Counted from the stretch's first letter, positions 22,369-35,251 are shown. The stretch is 64,000 nt of DNA from Cladorhizidae sp. MBARI D1340-BT2 (GCA_028752905.1 JAQNBH010000003.1:3776204-3840203); one strand, 5' to 3'. Translations and numbers: made by a program. The notes: generated by a model from the sequence alone, not told the origin.

Positions 22369-23540
22369 AAATCCTGTGGTCAACTTTGGAGCTCCATAAA
22401 TTCTAGGGAATAATGTCAAAAAAATACACCTCGACAATACCAATCATAACTTCCACCCACTACCCTCTATCAACATAATTTTTGTACCAAAATGTAGCTT
22501 AGAAGATAAGAGCTATTTAATGATGTATTTAACTTTTGTCATAGATATTTTTTATGCCAAAGTGTCAGCCAGTCCACAAATTAAAAAGCCATTAATAATG
22601 CTTAAGTGGCTGCTAGGTGGTTTATGGTCAGTACATGTAGTAGTTTCACCTAAACTATTTGAATTGGTATGATAATGCACTGCAGGAGAGTTGGGAAAAA
22701 TCCGATACAAACCTCATGCAGATATGCTGGTCTATATCCAACACATTCTCATAACAGTGAAAATAAAATAATTTAGGTTAAAGAGCACACAATTAGCATT
22801 CTGGTGATATATAAATTATGGAGTTTGGGTGAGAAATTAGGGAGAAATTTGTGGAAATATGTGGAAATTCTTCTAATCTAATGCGACGCAATTCTTCTTC
22901 ACACTTGCTGGGTTTCTAATGAAAATAGTGAGTGCAAAAGCTGTCGTAACTGATCTTCATGAAACTTGGAACATGACTGCTATATATATGAGCAGATACA
23001 CCATTTAAAATAGTTGTTAATAAAAGTGAAAGTTAGCATTTTGACATTATTCCCCCCTTAAAAGATAGATCTCTCTGTGTGTTCTTTTTGATACTAAAAC
23101 TGTTAGGTACAACGATACCCAAGGTACAGGGTATCCAAATTGAAAACCTCAAAACGTGCATGCCCAAGTTTTCTGCATTTCTAACTCTTAATTGGATAGT
23201 GCAAAGCAGTTGAAATTGGTACCAGTGCCTAGAAGTTGTTCTACTCTCATCATAGGAGCTAAAATGCAGTACGTGGTCAAGCGCATGGGTGGGGGGGGGG
23301 GGAATTCAAAAAATAATTTTCTACCCGTGCACTTGACCACGCCTAATTAAAAAAATTTTTTGTAGCGTAGAGCTTCCTCTAGCAGCTGATCTGCTGTCTT
23401 ATACTTTCCAATTAGGAGTTAGAAATGCAGAAGATTTGTGCAGGCAGGTTTTGAGGCCCCCAATTTTGACTGCAAGTTCATAGAGTGAAGTGTCCAGAAT
23501 TTCTGGAGCTCCAAAGTCGTAACCACAGGGTTTTTAATTA
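22369..23540. mobile_element. Diverged foldback element (family A), apparently with another element inserted in its left arm
   Basis: The outer ends match family A: CTTTGGAGCTCCATAAATTC at about 22384 on the left, and GGAGCTCCAAAGTCGTAACC at about 23505-23524 on the right. The arms meet near 23285-23330, where GTGGTCAAGCGCATG faces GTGCACTTGACCACG. The left arm is split. After the first 30 bases come about 650 unrelated bases bounded by the inverted ends GGGAATAATGTCAAAA (22399) and TTTTGACATTATTCC (about 23037). The arm then resumes with AAAAGATAGATCTCTCTGTG. The interior is non-coding. Confidence 0.6.
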
Positions 23541-24957
23541 AGACTTAGTAAAAATAAGAGGAAACGCATGTGGATTTAGTGTTGTACTTTTGAAACTGAA
23601 TTACCATGCAAGTGTAATTTTCATGTATTGACATCACATAAAGCAATATTTGTCCTCAGTAAATTATCTTTATATAATCTGAAAGTTCTTGCATTGCTCT
23701 GTATTTTGACTTTTCCAATCAAGATATTTTCTGATGAGTCCAGTCTGTGTGGTCAACTGAATGAAATTGGGATAATGGGGGGAAATAAGTTGTTGTTTTT
23801 AAGTGTTAATTCATAAGTTGTATTTGTAGGTACTCTGATATCACCATAAATGACAAGTTCAAGACCTATAGTTGGGGGGGGCATTTATAAGAATTTTTTA
23901 TGACATTTGTGGGTTTTGTGGGTTTTGCCCATATTTCAGTCATAGTTTATTGCAACACCATTATTGTAAATTCTTTGGAAAGCCACAGAATGGGCTAACT
24001 AAAATCTTTGAAATGAATGTTAAAAGAATACAAGCATGGGCTATTACCTGATTGTTGAGCTGAGGAAGGCAAATGGTTCAACTCCAGTATGGCAGTTAAA
24101 CTGGCAATTTGCCACTCGACTATTATCTTCAAATCCTCACATGGGCATGCTGTAGCTACCAGATGTGTGGATGATCCATCAAGCAGGCTGCAAATCCATA
24201 CATCAATAGATACTTCTCTTATCCATACCTACTGTTACTTTTAGAAGCCAATCTCATGCACTTATACTTCAGAGAAAAAACATTCGAAGGATTTCGTATT
24301 TGCAAAAATTAACAGAAGTAGCCATTTAAATAGGATCAGCAAATTGGAAAACAATTAGCTATAATGTTGCCGGAGTTAAATAACAACATTGTTCACTACT
24401 TTATCAGCTACTGCATGGGTTTTTTAACAGTTCACCAAATGTCCAGGGCTCCTGATGTTGTGTTTCACCAGATGGACGTGTCTTTACGCATCTTTCTTCC
24501 AGATGTAAATGAGAAGGACTTTCTGGTAGTCCCTTTCACTTGTTATTGCTAGAGCTACATCCTTTGGAATGTGAGTTGAAGTCAGTCCTGAAACTATATA
24601 GCAAGTCCTCCAGTGTTGTTCTCTCATAAATGTGCAATAGAACTGGATATGATGACTTGAAGCTAAAATCCATTCTTAATGATACAATAAGAACTATTTT
24701 TAATTTATCATTATTCCACTTTCTGTACACCCATAAGTGGAAAAAATAAACACAATTTATAATATCAAAATCCTTGTGCTCAACTTGTATATTATTACTA
24801 ACCTTCTCAATAATCAACTTGAAATTGTATTCTCTCAACATTTTGACTAGATGCTCTAGCCTTCATCAGTAATAATGAGATGCTAAGACCTGCTATATAC
24901 CAGCAGCTAGCTATCCACTATACGCTACCGGCACACATGTCCATCACATGAACTGGA
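23541..24957. other. Nothing recognised
   Basis: Long AT-rich non-coding sequence with no supported gene. Confidence 0.45.
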
Positions 24958-25060
24958 TGTAATGATGATGATGATGATGACGATGACGATGACGATGATG
25001 ATGATGATGATGATGACGACAACGATGACGACGATGATGATGATGATGACGATGACAATA
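24958..25060. repeat. (GAY)n microsatellite
   Basis: Interrupted GAT/GAC trinucleotide repeat followed by an AATAA-rich tail. Confidence 0.95.
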
Positions 25061-27540
25061 ATAATAAAATTAAATTAAAAATAAACAATAAAATAAATAA
25101 ATAATTAAAAATAAAAAGATTAAGGAATAATTAGGTGGTCGTGGCTTCAACTTCAGGCGGCTCTTGAGAGTGGCTCCCCAGCAACCAGGTAATTCTATTC
25201 CACAGTTTTGATTGAATCGTTCACACTTGGGTGCTAGGCTTATTTTTTCATCCACTTCCATCGTCATCAAAGTTGCATTTATCCACAATACTACTATATA
25301 CATAGTTTCTAATCACCCTTGTTCTAACTAGAAATTGTCCTGTAATTTAGAAATTAAATTTTTGGATACTCCACTACAGCTTCAAACTTTCCCTAGCTTA
25401 CATGTGCATGTATATTTGTAATTTCCAGAGTGCAGTCCAGATAAGGAAAGTTTCACTGTACATCACAACACACATTTTTTTAATGTAGAAAATACCAGTA
25501 GTAACACAATAGACAATGAATAGCATTTTTAAGTATATATGAACTACTGTTCATATATATATACATCTACATCTACTTTGTAAATTATTGCCAATGATCA
25601 ATTATCATTACGACAATATCGGTATATATACATGATTATAAATGGTAAAGGATCATCTGAATGGCTTTGGCTAGTCTCGTTTTCTTTTTTTTAACAAGTT
25701 AATCTTTTTGCTGTTTCTGTAAAACAGGTTTACATGTTTATTTCTTTTTGTTGTTAGGTCCAACTCCGAGCTACACATATCAAGCAACATACCTCATTGC
25801 TATTGTTGACTGCATATATATAAGGACTTAGTATATAATAGTTGCACAGGAGAATTCCACCGATCAACCAACAGACCCTTTATTATTTTACCTCTATCAA
25901 CCATTATGAGTGAGCAAATTTAAGTTTATTCTTGAGAAAGTCATGATCTATACTGAGAAGTCTGAAAATCTCGCACGTATATTCATGCGTATGATTTTAA
26001 ATGGTGGGTGCTGCGCAGTCGTTCTTTTCTTTTGACCAATCAATCCAGTTGTTTGGTTTTAAAATGTTCTCGTTTAATATGTTGCTCTACAGTGCAACAT
26101 TGTACAAACCAACAGCAGCATACCAATGAACTGTTGTCGACACTAGTTGGCACACACAATACCTTGTTGCTTTGTTATTAGAGTCTGCCAGAGAACAGTT
26201 AAAAACTCCTTTGGCACTGTTGTATAATTGCTTGTTTTTTTGCTGCTTAGAGAAGATTTCATGAGTAAATCAACTAGCTAACCACTGAGTTACTCAGTTC
26301 AGATTCAGCACAGCTCAGTATTGAATGAAAATGACGACCATTACCCCATGTGCAGCTTGTTGTTCCGATGTGATGTCATAAAGAATGCACTGTGCATCAC
26401 TCACTTACTGCTCAGTTGCTCGTGGAGTCACTAGTTACAGTTAACGCAATCTCCACAAAGGGGCAAGAGCAATGGACTCTTTCGGGAGGGTTCCCATTTT
26501 ATTTCTGATTTTTTTTCTTTTCAAAATGCACTAGAAGTAGGTTGGTGACTCTAAGGACATTGCTTATTGTCAGCAACATCTCCAGAAATGATGTTCACCT
26601 TCCAACATTTAGTGTAGATAAAGTTTTGTTCATAGCAGTGGCTGTTGTTTATAATTTTATAGGGAATTTATTGTCAGGAAAAAGATTACAGGTTATCAAC
26701 TAGTACAGAAATCATGTTTTATGAGACTTTCATTGTCTCTGCCTTCGTTGTCACATTCTTGCATGTCACTATCTTCATTGTCACTGCCGTCAATGCAGCC
26801 TTGTTCATGATGGCATTCCTTTCTCCCATCTCCAAACACAATGCTCATAATGTCATATATATAAACCATCAGAGGGCATCTCATTTACTTGAACTGTTTC
26901 TGCTATTGAATGTGTATTGCTACAGTGTACCTACACACATCAAGTTGAATATTGTTGGTTTATTTTCCTTGCTACACCTTTTTTGTGTTGCAAACCAGAG
27001 CCACACTGGCATCCCTTGTTGAGATGTGAACTTGCTCCCTGATTGTCTTGATGTTGTCTTCCGTATCTTATTCAATTGTGAATAATTAGTTTAGGCTCCA
27101 AACACACGATAAGATACCATCCAGGGAAGCTGTACTGCCGTTCTGTACCAAATTGTCTAGCCATTGGTACTGATGTTTATCAATGATTAAGGATGGAATG
27201 CAAGGATGGAATGCAAAGCTGGTATATTGAAGTGAGGAACTATATAGAGACTAGCTATATAGGCAGAACTAAAGAGTACTTTATAATTTTGGTTTCAAAA
27301 GATGGCCCAATCTGTTAATAAGTGTAATAAGTGCTATGCTTGAACTTTTTGACCTCCTCACTGTCTATGGGTTCCCCTAGCAGAACCAGCTCTTCTTGCG
27401 CTGTTATAACTAAGAGCATAGCAAATGCCCCTCCCCCCCAACTAACTACCCATGGTATATGAGCTGATTACTATGACAGCTCTATGGAAAAAATACTACA
27501 GTGCATAAATAACTTGTAGCATATAATATATATAGAGTAA
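25061..27540. other. Gene-poor stretch
   Basis: No supported gene or element. ATGGTAAAGGATCATCT at about 25644 resembles the end motif of the inverted-repeat structure at 61704-62280. Confidence 0.45.
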
Positions 27541-28110
27541 GTGGCCAGTGCTCAATTATCAGCCACGGTCGTATATACATACGTCATTCATAATATCAAA
27601 GTTTATGGGAACATTTCGTGACATAGGTAAGCAGTTTCTTGTTGCTGTTGTCAGACAAGGCTTTTCTCGTTTCTTTTGTTCACCGAGTTTATTGCGCTTG
27701 CTAGATAAGTTTTTGTTGGTATTCAGTTGGCATTCAGTTCTGTTAGATTGCTGTCGAACTTGTACTGACTAGTAGAGCCATAGTGCTACAGGACTACTCC
27801 CCTGTTTCATGGAACTGGCTGATTGTAAATAGTTATATTATAGCTATATATATTTTTTTATTAGGGTGCCACAGGGTAGGAAGAAGGTCAGGATCTAGTC
27901 TGCTTCAGTTTTATTGGCCACATCCAGGAGCAAGGGAAAAAAGCAATGGTCAGATGTCATGAGTCATGAAAACTGTTCTTGCAGCAGTTAAGAATGTTGA
28001 CCTGTCCAGCTTGCAGTCATTACCCATGACAGCACAAGTATCTTGGCTAGGTTACCTCATGGCATGAAGCCAGCACTATGGACTTATTAACTGCAACTGA
28101 GGAGACTGAA
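27541..28110. repeat. Dispersed segmental repeat, copy 1
   Basis: About 560 bp aligned with 30600-31150 in the same orientation, with many indels. Shared blocks include CTCGTTTCTTTTGTTC, GGAACTGGCTGATTG, TGCCACAGGGTAG, a CACATCCAGGAGCAAGGGAA block, ATCTTGGCTAGGTTAC and TCATGGCATGAAGCCAG. Neither copy has a long frame. It could be an old mobile element or a duplicated non-coding gene. Confidence 0.7.
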
Positions 28111-28611
28111 CTTGGTGGATTTATCCAGGTAGTTGGGAAGATCAGATGTGGAAAAAAATAAAGGCACAGCAGAATTTTTCTAGGAGAAAGGAGTTATCGA
28201 GAAGAGAAAATCAGATGATTGGCTACTGGAACTAATAGACAAGCCTGGGCATATTTATTACAATTATGGATTTACACTTTAATCTAAATGAACTGATGGA
28301 AGAGAGAGATTTTGATTTTGATTGTGTAGCATGCGTACATTTATTGATGTTGGTATAATTTCCTTTATTGTTTCTAAAATGGCATTATTTTGGTTAGCAT
28401 GTTTACATAAGGTATGAACATGGTGTCACTCTATAGAAGTTATAAGCAAATACATGTATTATGGATCTGTTAGAGTCCTGCTAAAAATGTATAAAGTTTC
28501 GCACTGGAGCATAAGGTGGTACCGGTAATAGGTACGGGTTGAAGATAATTAATAGGTGGACTCTGACCCCTGTACATCAATGACTGAGCAAGATTACTTC
28601 CTGGAATTAAG
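28111..28611. other. Nothing recognised
   Basis: AT-rich non-coding sequence. Confidence 0.4.
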
Positions 28612-29181
28612 GGGGTGCTAGGGGTACTTTAAAAAAAAAGTTAACCTCAAATACAACTGATCATAACTTTTTTGTTTCTACTCCTATGAACATAATTTTG
28701 CTATCAAAAGATAGCCCACTTGTCATGCTTTCAAATGATATGCATATCATATACTTTCTTTTTGTCCTCCTTCAAAGTAACTCAAAGAAGCAAGCACCAT
28801 TGAAGAAGATGCCGCCCACTCCCCACCCTTACTAGTATTTTGTATTGGCTTGTAATTACTTCAGTGGCTAGAGCATGCATAGTGCTACAAATTGAATGGT
28901 TTAGAATCTTTTTAAAAAAAATCCACTAGTTATGGCGAGTACAAATGTAAATTTTTACCTTAGATCATCATTAGATCATCAATAACTTCACAAAAGAGGC
29001 AATGAATTTTTTTTGAAACCATTCAATTTGTAGAGTAAAGACAGAGCTACATAATGGTATAAAATGTTAGACATAAAAAAATTATTCGAATGAGTTATTG
29101 TGGGCGGGAGGCAAGGAGTCAACATTTTTGACCAAAAAAAGTTATGGCAATGTAAACATTGAAGTTTGGGTTTGCACTGAC
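28612..29181. repeat. Imperfect inverted repeat, possible decayed foldback element
   Basis: CTACAAATTGAATGGTTT (about 28885-28902) and its exact complement AAACCATTCAATTTGTAG (about 29017-29034) flank a spacer of about 115 bp. Weaker complementarity continues outward. The left border reads TTAAGGGGGTGC, similar to the TTAA plus G-run border of the foldback elements, but no matching right border was found. Confidence 0.45.
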
Positions 29182-29945
29182 AACTGACAGGGGAGACAGC
29201 TGCATTCTCTCCCCCCCTTTTTAACTTGTGTTTACAACTTTAGAGCTCCGTAGATTCTGCAAACTTCATTGTATGGACTTGATATATAGCTCAAAAGATA
29301 GGTCTCTCTGTGTGCTCTCTTTTGATACTAAAATATGTTTCATAGGATAACTATAGGCAAGTTACTAGAGCCTAAAGAGGAGGGACCTCAAAAACCTGCA
29401 TCCCAAAGTCCCCATCCAGATAACTCCAGATTGTGCTAAGTGCAAAAAAATTGAAATTGGTGCGAGTGGCTAGAGGAAGCCCGCCTCTATGCAAACACCT
29501 TTTTGATTAGGCGTTAAAAATTTATTACCTGGTCAAGCGTGTGGGTGGAAAATTGAAGGTGTTGCTTTTACAACGCCTTCAATTTTCTACCCGCTCGCTT
29601 GACCAGGTAATAAATTTTTAACGCCTAATCAAAAAGGTGATTGCATAGAGGCGGGCTTCCTCTAGCTACTCGTACCATTTTTATTTTTTTGGCACTTAGC
29701 AATCTGGAGTTATCTTGGCAGAGGTTGAGGCATTCTAGCTTTTGAGGTCGCTCCGTTTTAGAGTCTAGTAACTTGCCTATAGTTATACCTATGAAACATA
29801 TTTTAGTATCAAAAGAGAGCACACAGAGAGACCTATCTTTTGAGCTATATATCAAGTCCATACCATGAAGTTTACAGAATCTATGGAGCTCTAAAGTGGT
29901 AACCATAAGAAAAAAAGGGGGGAAATGCCATTGTCCCCACTGAAT
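29182..29945. mobile_element. Foldback element (family A), diverged arms
   Basis: About 760 bp of two inverted arms meeting near 29565, where AAAATTGAAGGTGTTGC faces its complement. Arms share the family modules TTTAGAGCTCCGTAGATTCT, GATAGGTCTCTCTGTGTGCT, TAACTTGCCTATAGTTATAC and CTGGTCAAGCG. The arms differ at many positions, so this copy is older than the one at 57939-58709. A short minus-strand frame in the right arm is not a gene. Confidence 0.85.
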
Positions 29946-30599
29946 TCAGGTAGGCTTCTTGATCGCCTTCCTGGGGGGATGGTGTGTGCAAAAGCCACTG
30001 TAAGTCCAGAATAGAGCATCCAAATCTTCTGTAACTTGGAATCCACCTTTCCAGTATGTTGAAGCATAGTTGGGTGAGATTTAAAAAATTGTAATAAATT
30101 AAAAAAATTAAATTTAAATCCAAACCCTAGCCCCCCCTTAACTATGATTGTAGAGCTGTGGATAATTTAATTTCCAGTGAAAAATCAACTTCCTGGACCG
30201 CACCTGCAGCGAGTTATATATGCGGGACCGTACGTGTGCCGATAATTGGCAGCTTATGCTACATCTATAATTTCAGGACATGAAAGTTCTGGTAGTAACT
30301 CTGTATGTATATAGCTATATATATAGTTACTTAGTTTTTAAGTCAATACCAATAGCCTTCCTTGTATTATTTATATATATAGCGATTTTGCATTTTGTTA
30401 GGAAAGCATTATTCTTGAAGTATATTCTTTTAATACATGAATTACCAATCATACTATATATGACGACTAATGTAGCTCTGTATATCCATATATATACATA
30501 ATATGACTCATATCACCATTTCTACTACTACTGTCTCTTTGCCCTTTTCTAAATATACACATTAATAGATATTACAATAAGCATTTTTTGTTAATGTTT
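29946..30599. other. Nothing recognised
   Basis: AT-rich with several TATATA runs. No gene is supported. Confidence 0.45.
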
Positions 30600-31150
30600 A
30601 GTGGAAGTTGGTAAAGTGTAAGCGGGCATTGCTCCACACAGCCAGCATACTTATGTCACTCATAATATCTAAGTTTACAGAACTTTCCAGAACATTTACC
30701 GACATTGAGCTATAGTTTCCTGTTGCTGTTCATCTAACAAGGCTTCTCGTTTCTTTTGTTCGGGTTTATTGTACTTGCTAGATGAGTTTGTCTTGGCATT
30801 CATTTATGGTTAGATTGCTGTCATAGTTGTGCTGACTAGAGAGCCATAATGATGCAGACTACTCACTTACTTCGTGGAACTGGCTGATTGCTAAATCGCT
30901 ACTTTATCCAGCTAGTTACATACCTTTTTATTTTCATTAGGATGCCACAGGGTAGAAAGAATGTCAGGATTGTAGCTCGGGTTTTGTTGATCACATCCAG
31001 GAGCAAGGGAAAAAAGCAATAGTCAGATGAGTCATGCAAACTGTTATTGCAGCAGTTAAGGATCGTTGAGCATGCAGTAATTGAGCACGACTGTACAGAC
31101 ATCTTGGCTAGGTTACTCATGGCATGAAGCCAGGACCATGGACTTAATAC
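30600..31150. repeat. Dispersed segmental repeat, copy 2
   Basis: Partner of 27541-28110, in the same orientation about 3.05 kb downstream. The foldback element at 29182-29945 and the imperfect inverted repeat lie between the two. Confidence 0.7.
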
Positions 31151-31169
31151 TAGCCACATCCTAGACTTT

Positions 31170-31515
31170 GAACCTTAGCCTGTCTTCGACCAATTCCTAG
31201 TCTAGCCTTTGAACTAGCCCTAGACTAGTTAGACCTAGCAAAAGTTTAGCCTTATATCTAGCCCTAGCCTTAGATCTAGCCCTAGCCTTAGATCTAGCCC
31301 TAATTTAGCCTTAGTCTTAGCCTAATCTAGCCTTACACCTTGAATTTATCCTAGCCTTAGCTCTAGAATCTACCACTTTCAGGAATCTTGCTTTGTACCA
31401 CTTTCAGTAATCTAGCTTTATACCAATTTCAGAAATCTAGCTTTATACCACTTTCAGCTTTGTACCACTTTCAAGAATCTAACATTGTACCACTTTCAGG
31501 AATCTAGCTTTGTAC
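31170..31515. repeat. TAGCCTTAGATC repeat followed by a 25-bp ACCACTTTCAGGAATCTAGC repeat
   Basis: To about 31360 there are irregular TAGCCCTAGCCTTAGATC-type units. From about 31370 there are about five copies of a unit reading ACCACTTTCAGGAATCTAGC plus TTTGT. Confidence 0.85.
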
Positions 31516-31699
31516 CTCTCCTTCTTTCCAAAAAAGTTTTTTCCCCGTGCAGATATAACATGATGCTATCTGTTTAAAAAATCCTTCCCCCCCATTTTTT
31601 TTATTGAAAAAGATCCTCCTCAATAGCCAAGAGACTAATACGAAGAGTAAAAAATAAGTAAACAAATACATGGAGGAATATATTAAGTTGATTATAGTC

Positions 31700-33060
31700 A
31701 AGTAGTTAAAAGTTAAGTGATGATAAGGGTGTTGAATATAGGGCTTAAATTATCCAAGTTTCTTTAATGTAATCGGGGAGAGAGTTCCAGAGCCTAGTAG
31801 TAGTAGGGGGAAATGAAAGGTATGCAGACTGAGTTCTGTATGGGATTAGCAGGCGATTACTGGGGTGCAAGGATCAGAGTTTGTAGCAGGGAGTTGGTTG
31901 GCATGGTGGGAGGCTAGAAGGAAAATCTGTTATTATGAATAAGTTTGAAGGAAAAAATAAGTTTGGCATTACGGTAGAAGATGAATCTTAGTGAGAAGAG
32001 AAGTGTAGTCCAAGGACCATTGTTTACTACATAATTTACATGTATTCTCTCAAGATGAGAAGAAAGATGGGATGATTGAGGGTCCCAGAGAAAAGACCAG
32101 TACTCCAGATGGGGACGGATAAGAGAAGTGTAGAGGCAAAGAAGAGTAGAAGTGTCTGAAAAGCAGTAGAAATGATGGTAGAGAAGGCCAAGAAATTTAC
32201 AGGTCTTGGAAGAGATGTAAAAAATGTGTTTGTTCCAGGATAGAGCTGAAGAAAAGAGGATTCCCAGGTACTTGAACTCAGTCACTAACTGAATTGGAGA
32301 ACCAGAGATACACAGTAGTGGCAGAGATTTAGTAAGAAGAGATTTTTTTAATAAGAAGTGTATTTTGACTTCATTAGATTAAGTGTGAGAGATTGGGAAG
32401 CAAATCTGGCAGAGATACAGTTTAGGTCATTCTGAAAGAGAGCAAAATAAGAATGAGAAATGATGGGGGGGAAAAGAAGGATATCATCGGCATAGAGAAT
32501 AGCTTAGATGAGACAGACAAAGGCACATTACATGCTTCATTGATATAAATCATAAAGAGGAGAGGACCTATTATAGATCCCTGAGGGACACCAGAAGATA
32601 CAGGGACAGGTGAGGAGGTGGTACCTGTGACGATTACCTGTTGCAAATGTGAGACAGGAGTGAAGCCAGTTTATGAGATAAGGAGGGAAGTGCAGGAAGG
32701 AAAGAAGATCAATTAATGGTTTGTGAGGAACAGAATCAAAGACCTTTTTGAGATCTAGAAAACAAGTACCAACCAAGAGAGTGAAAGGACCGATCGGCAA
32801 AGAGTAGGGCTGAAGAAGTGGACCGATGGGGAGGTACCTGTGACGATTACCTGTTGCAAATGTGAGACAGGAGTGAAGCCAGTTTATGAGATGAGGGAAG
32901 TGCAGGAAGGAAAGAAGATCAATTAATGGTTTGTGAGGAACAGAATCAAAGGCCTTTTTGAAATCTAGAAAACAAGTACCAACCAAGAGAGTGAAAGGAC
33001 CAATTGGCAAAGAGTAGGGCTGAAGAAGTGGACCGATGGGGAAGAAAATCAAATTCAGAA
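31700..33060 (-). pseudogene. Non-LTR retrotransposon (LINE) reverse transcriptase remnant
   Basis: On the minus strand, in N- to C-terminal order, are RT motif A FLDFKKAFDSVPH (present twice, see the duplication), motif B SGVPQGSIIGPLLF (about 32550-32600), motif C YADD (32483-32494) and the downstream block KYLGILFSSALSWNKHI with SLIRPHLEYWS (31914-32285). These are typical of CR1/Jockey-type LINEs. There are frameshifts between blocks, and endonuclease and 5' parts are absent. It is a dead fragment. Confidence 0.85.
32621..33046 (-). repeat. In-frame tandem duplication within the LINE RT domain
   Basis: A 213-bp unit (71 codons) covering RT motif A is repeated: GTACCTGTGACGATTACCTG starts at 32621 and again at 32834. 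The copies are nearly identical apart from a 3-bp gap and a few substitutions. The minus-strand frame reads through both and so carries motif A twice. Confidence 0.9.
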
Positions 33061-33579
33061 GAAATAAATTACCACTTCTTCAAGCACTGGGCTTCAAATT
33101 AGGGAGTGCATCATTCACTAATCACTTTGATGCTGGTGCCATCTTAGCAAGGATTCAAGGCATGCTGGAAGTAAATGTTAAATAGTTCAGCTGAAAGCTT
33201 GGGCTGATCCATGGTAGACAGTCGATGGGAACCAGCTTTCAGATAACTTACATATTTTGGAATTGTTATTGCAGAAAATAATTTACTTTCATAGCAGGCT
33301 TTAATTCTCTCTATTTGATTTAGTTTGAATCTGGGTTGGGTGTCTTGCACATCATCTTTCAAGAGTTTTCGGACATTCTTTCAGATGGTGAAGTTTAACT
33401 GTGGCTTGCAATTGTTATAATTGGTTAACACACCAGTGAAGGTGCAATCATTACAACATGAGAGATAGAAGATGATCAATAACAACAAATGCATGGACTT
33501 AATGGAGAGAGAGATTGAGAACGAAATAACGAACAGTATCAGCACAATTTACATCTTGGATATAATAATGTTTGTAATA
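33061..33579. other. Nothing recognised between the LINE fragments
   Basis: A 72-codon minus-strand frame (33144-33362) has no recognisable motif. No gene is called. Confidence 0.4.
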
Positions 33580-34245
33580 TCAAGAATAATTCAAAATGTT
33601 ACAACCAAGTGTGGTGTAGACTTTATTGTGGCAATAATCATACATGTGTCTGATGAGAGACGAATCTGATTTGCTAGCTCGTTTAATAAAATGAAACAGC
33701 CTCTTGATTAAACGGTTAAATACACTGGGGACACCAGCAACTTGATGTACAATCCTGGTGTGTGCCTGTTTCGGTAGGTTCCATTTTAACGCGATCTCTA
33801 ATGACCCCAACTGCTTGCAACTAAGATTCCCAAGTGACTGCTCCAGAGAGTGATATACAGTATGTCTCGAACAATAAGGTTTTGATGAAAGGACTGCAGG
33901 AAGAAAACGTCTGAAGGACACAGTTAGCTTTCCGATACAAGACCTTGATTGCATTAGAAATATCATCAGAATCGCTCAAATTGCTGGTCAGAGTGTGACC
34001 TAAATAGGTAGAGTTGCTGAAGGATAGCAGATCACCTAAGAAATGCACAGAACCAGCAGAGCAAGCAGTCAGTTGAGAGCGAATGAAACAAAGTAGCTAA
34101 GTTTTGGCAGTCTTGAATTGTACAAGATACTCTTTAGAGAACTGTTCACAAATAGAGAGCTGAATACGAAGTGCATTGAGGGAAGGAGCAAGCAAAACAA
34201 TGTCATCTGCATAACAGAGCACTCCAACAAAGTGATGAGAGAAAT
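33580..34245 (-). pseudogene. Second, different LINE reverse transcriptase remnant
   Basis: The minus strand contains RT motif C in YADDIVLLAPS (YADD at 34202-34213), then NSTYLGHTLTSNLSDSDDI and KTLLFETYCISLSG, then a C-terminal segment with LPKQAHTRIVHQVAGVPS. Frames shift between blocks. The post-YADD sequence differs clearly from the fragment at 31.7-33.1 kb, so two LINE families are present. The 5' portion is missing beyond 34245. Confidence 0.8.
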
Positions 34246-35164
34246 ACAATTATCCCCGTAAGAAATGCCATACTCTGTGGTTATGGGATGGCGATTGAGC
34301 TTCGCAATCTGCCATCATGTGCATACGAGGCACACGTTCTTCTTTTAGGCAACCAGTCAACGAGGAAGACTTGTCCTTGGCATCTGCTGAAGGCCAGGTA
34401 CCACTTGAGAACTGTTAACCTGATGGCCTGGTACCACCATAAAAACATTTTCTGCTGTGTTATACCTTTGTAGTTAGTGTCTGTATTGTTGTTGTAATTA
34501 TTTTTGCGGCATCTCGGGGGGAAAAAAAGAGGGGAAAAAATTATCCCCGTAACAGGGTACGTAACCGCGGCACAAAATCCCTACTATCTGACCTTGCGAC
34601 CCTTGATGAACCTAACCTTTCTTTTCGACCCTTACCAAATTATTACACTGCGATTTGTTAATGGTCGGCTAGCAAGACCCTTGCTGAAGCTAGCTGCCTC
34701 TGCTGAGACGTGACCCTTCATGAGTAGTGCATAGGATCTTGGGACGCTGTGATGGTGAGAGAGTGTTCTATATGTAGTTGGAAAAATTTGCACCCATGTC
34801 GACAGCTTGTCAATTTTTGTGTACAGGGGCAACAGGTGAGCACAGACGAGCAGAACAAGGTGAGCGATTAAAGTGATGTCCTTTTCTAGGATGAGCCCTC
34901 TTTGACCTTACCAACTGTGCTTAGATGGAGGGTCTGGTCAACTGCTAGCCAGACTCTTTGCCTACCCAGCTCGTGGATTTAATTAAATGCCATGGAACAT
35001 TTAGTTTCTGCTTTGTCATTTGTTATCTTTGGGCTTTGGGGCTTGTTGCTTGCGCACATTTCATTTGTCAGGCCATCTTAAGTTTATTCTCAAACATTAT
35101 TTTGTGCAATGAAATGAAGAAAACAGTAGCAAACAAGAAGGAAATGTTCTGTGCATTTCACACC
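34246..35164. other. No gene recognised
   Basis: AATTATCCCCGTAA occurs at about 34249 and 34539 in the same orientation and may mark a small insertion. Nothing else is supported. Confidence 0.4.
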
Positions 35165-35251
35165 CTTTTCCATGCATGCGTTTGCAAGCATACTCTAGTA
35201 GCATACTCTAGTAAATGAGTTGACCTACCTGAGCCTCTATGTTAGGATACT
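35165..35251. repeat. Left portion of the 44-bp minisatellite
   Basis: About two units of the array that continues at 39783. It breaks within a unit at GGATACT, where the hAT element begins. Confidence 0.9.

Noticed and set aside
29625..30123. Minus-strand frames of 80-93 codons
   Set aside because: They lie in and beside a foldback arm, and the same peptide recurs from the other copies because the DNA repeat is shared.
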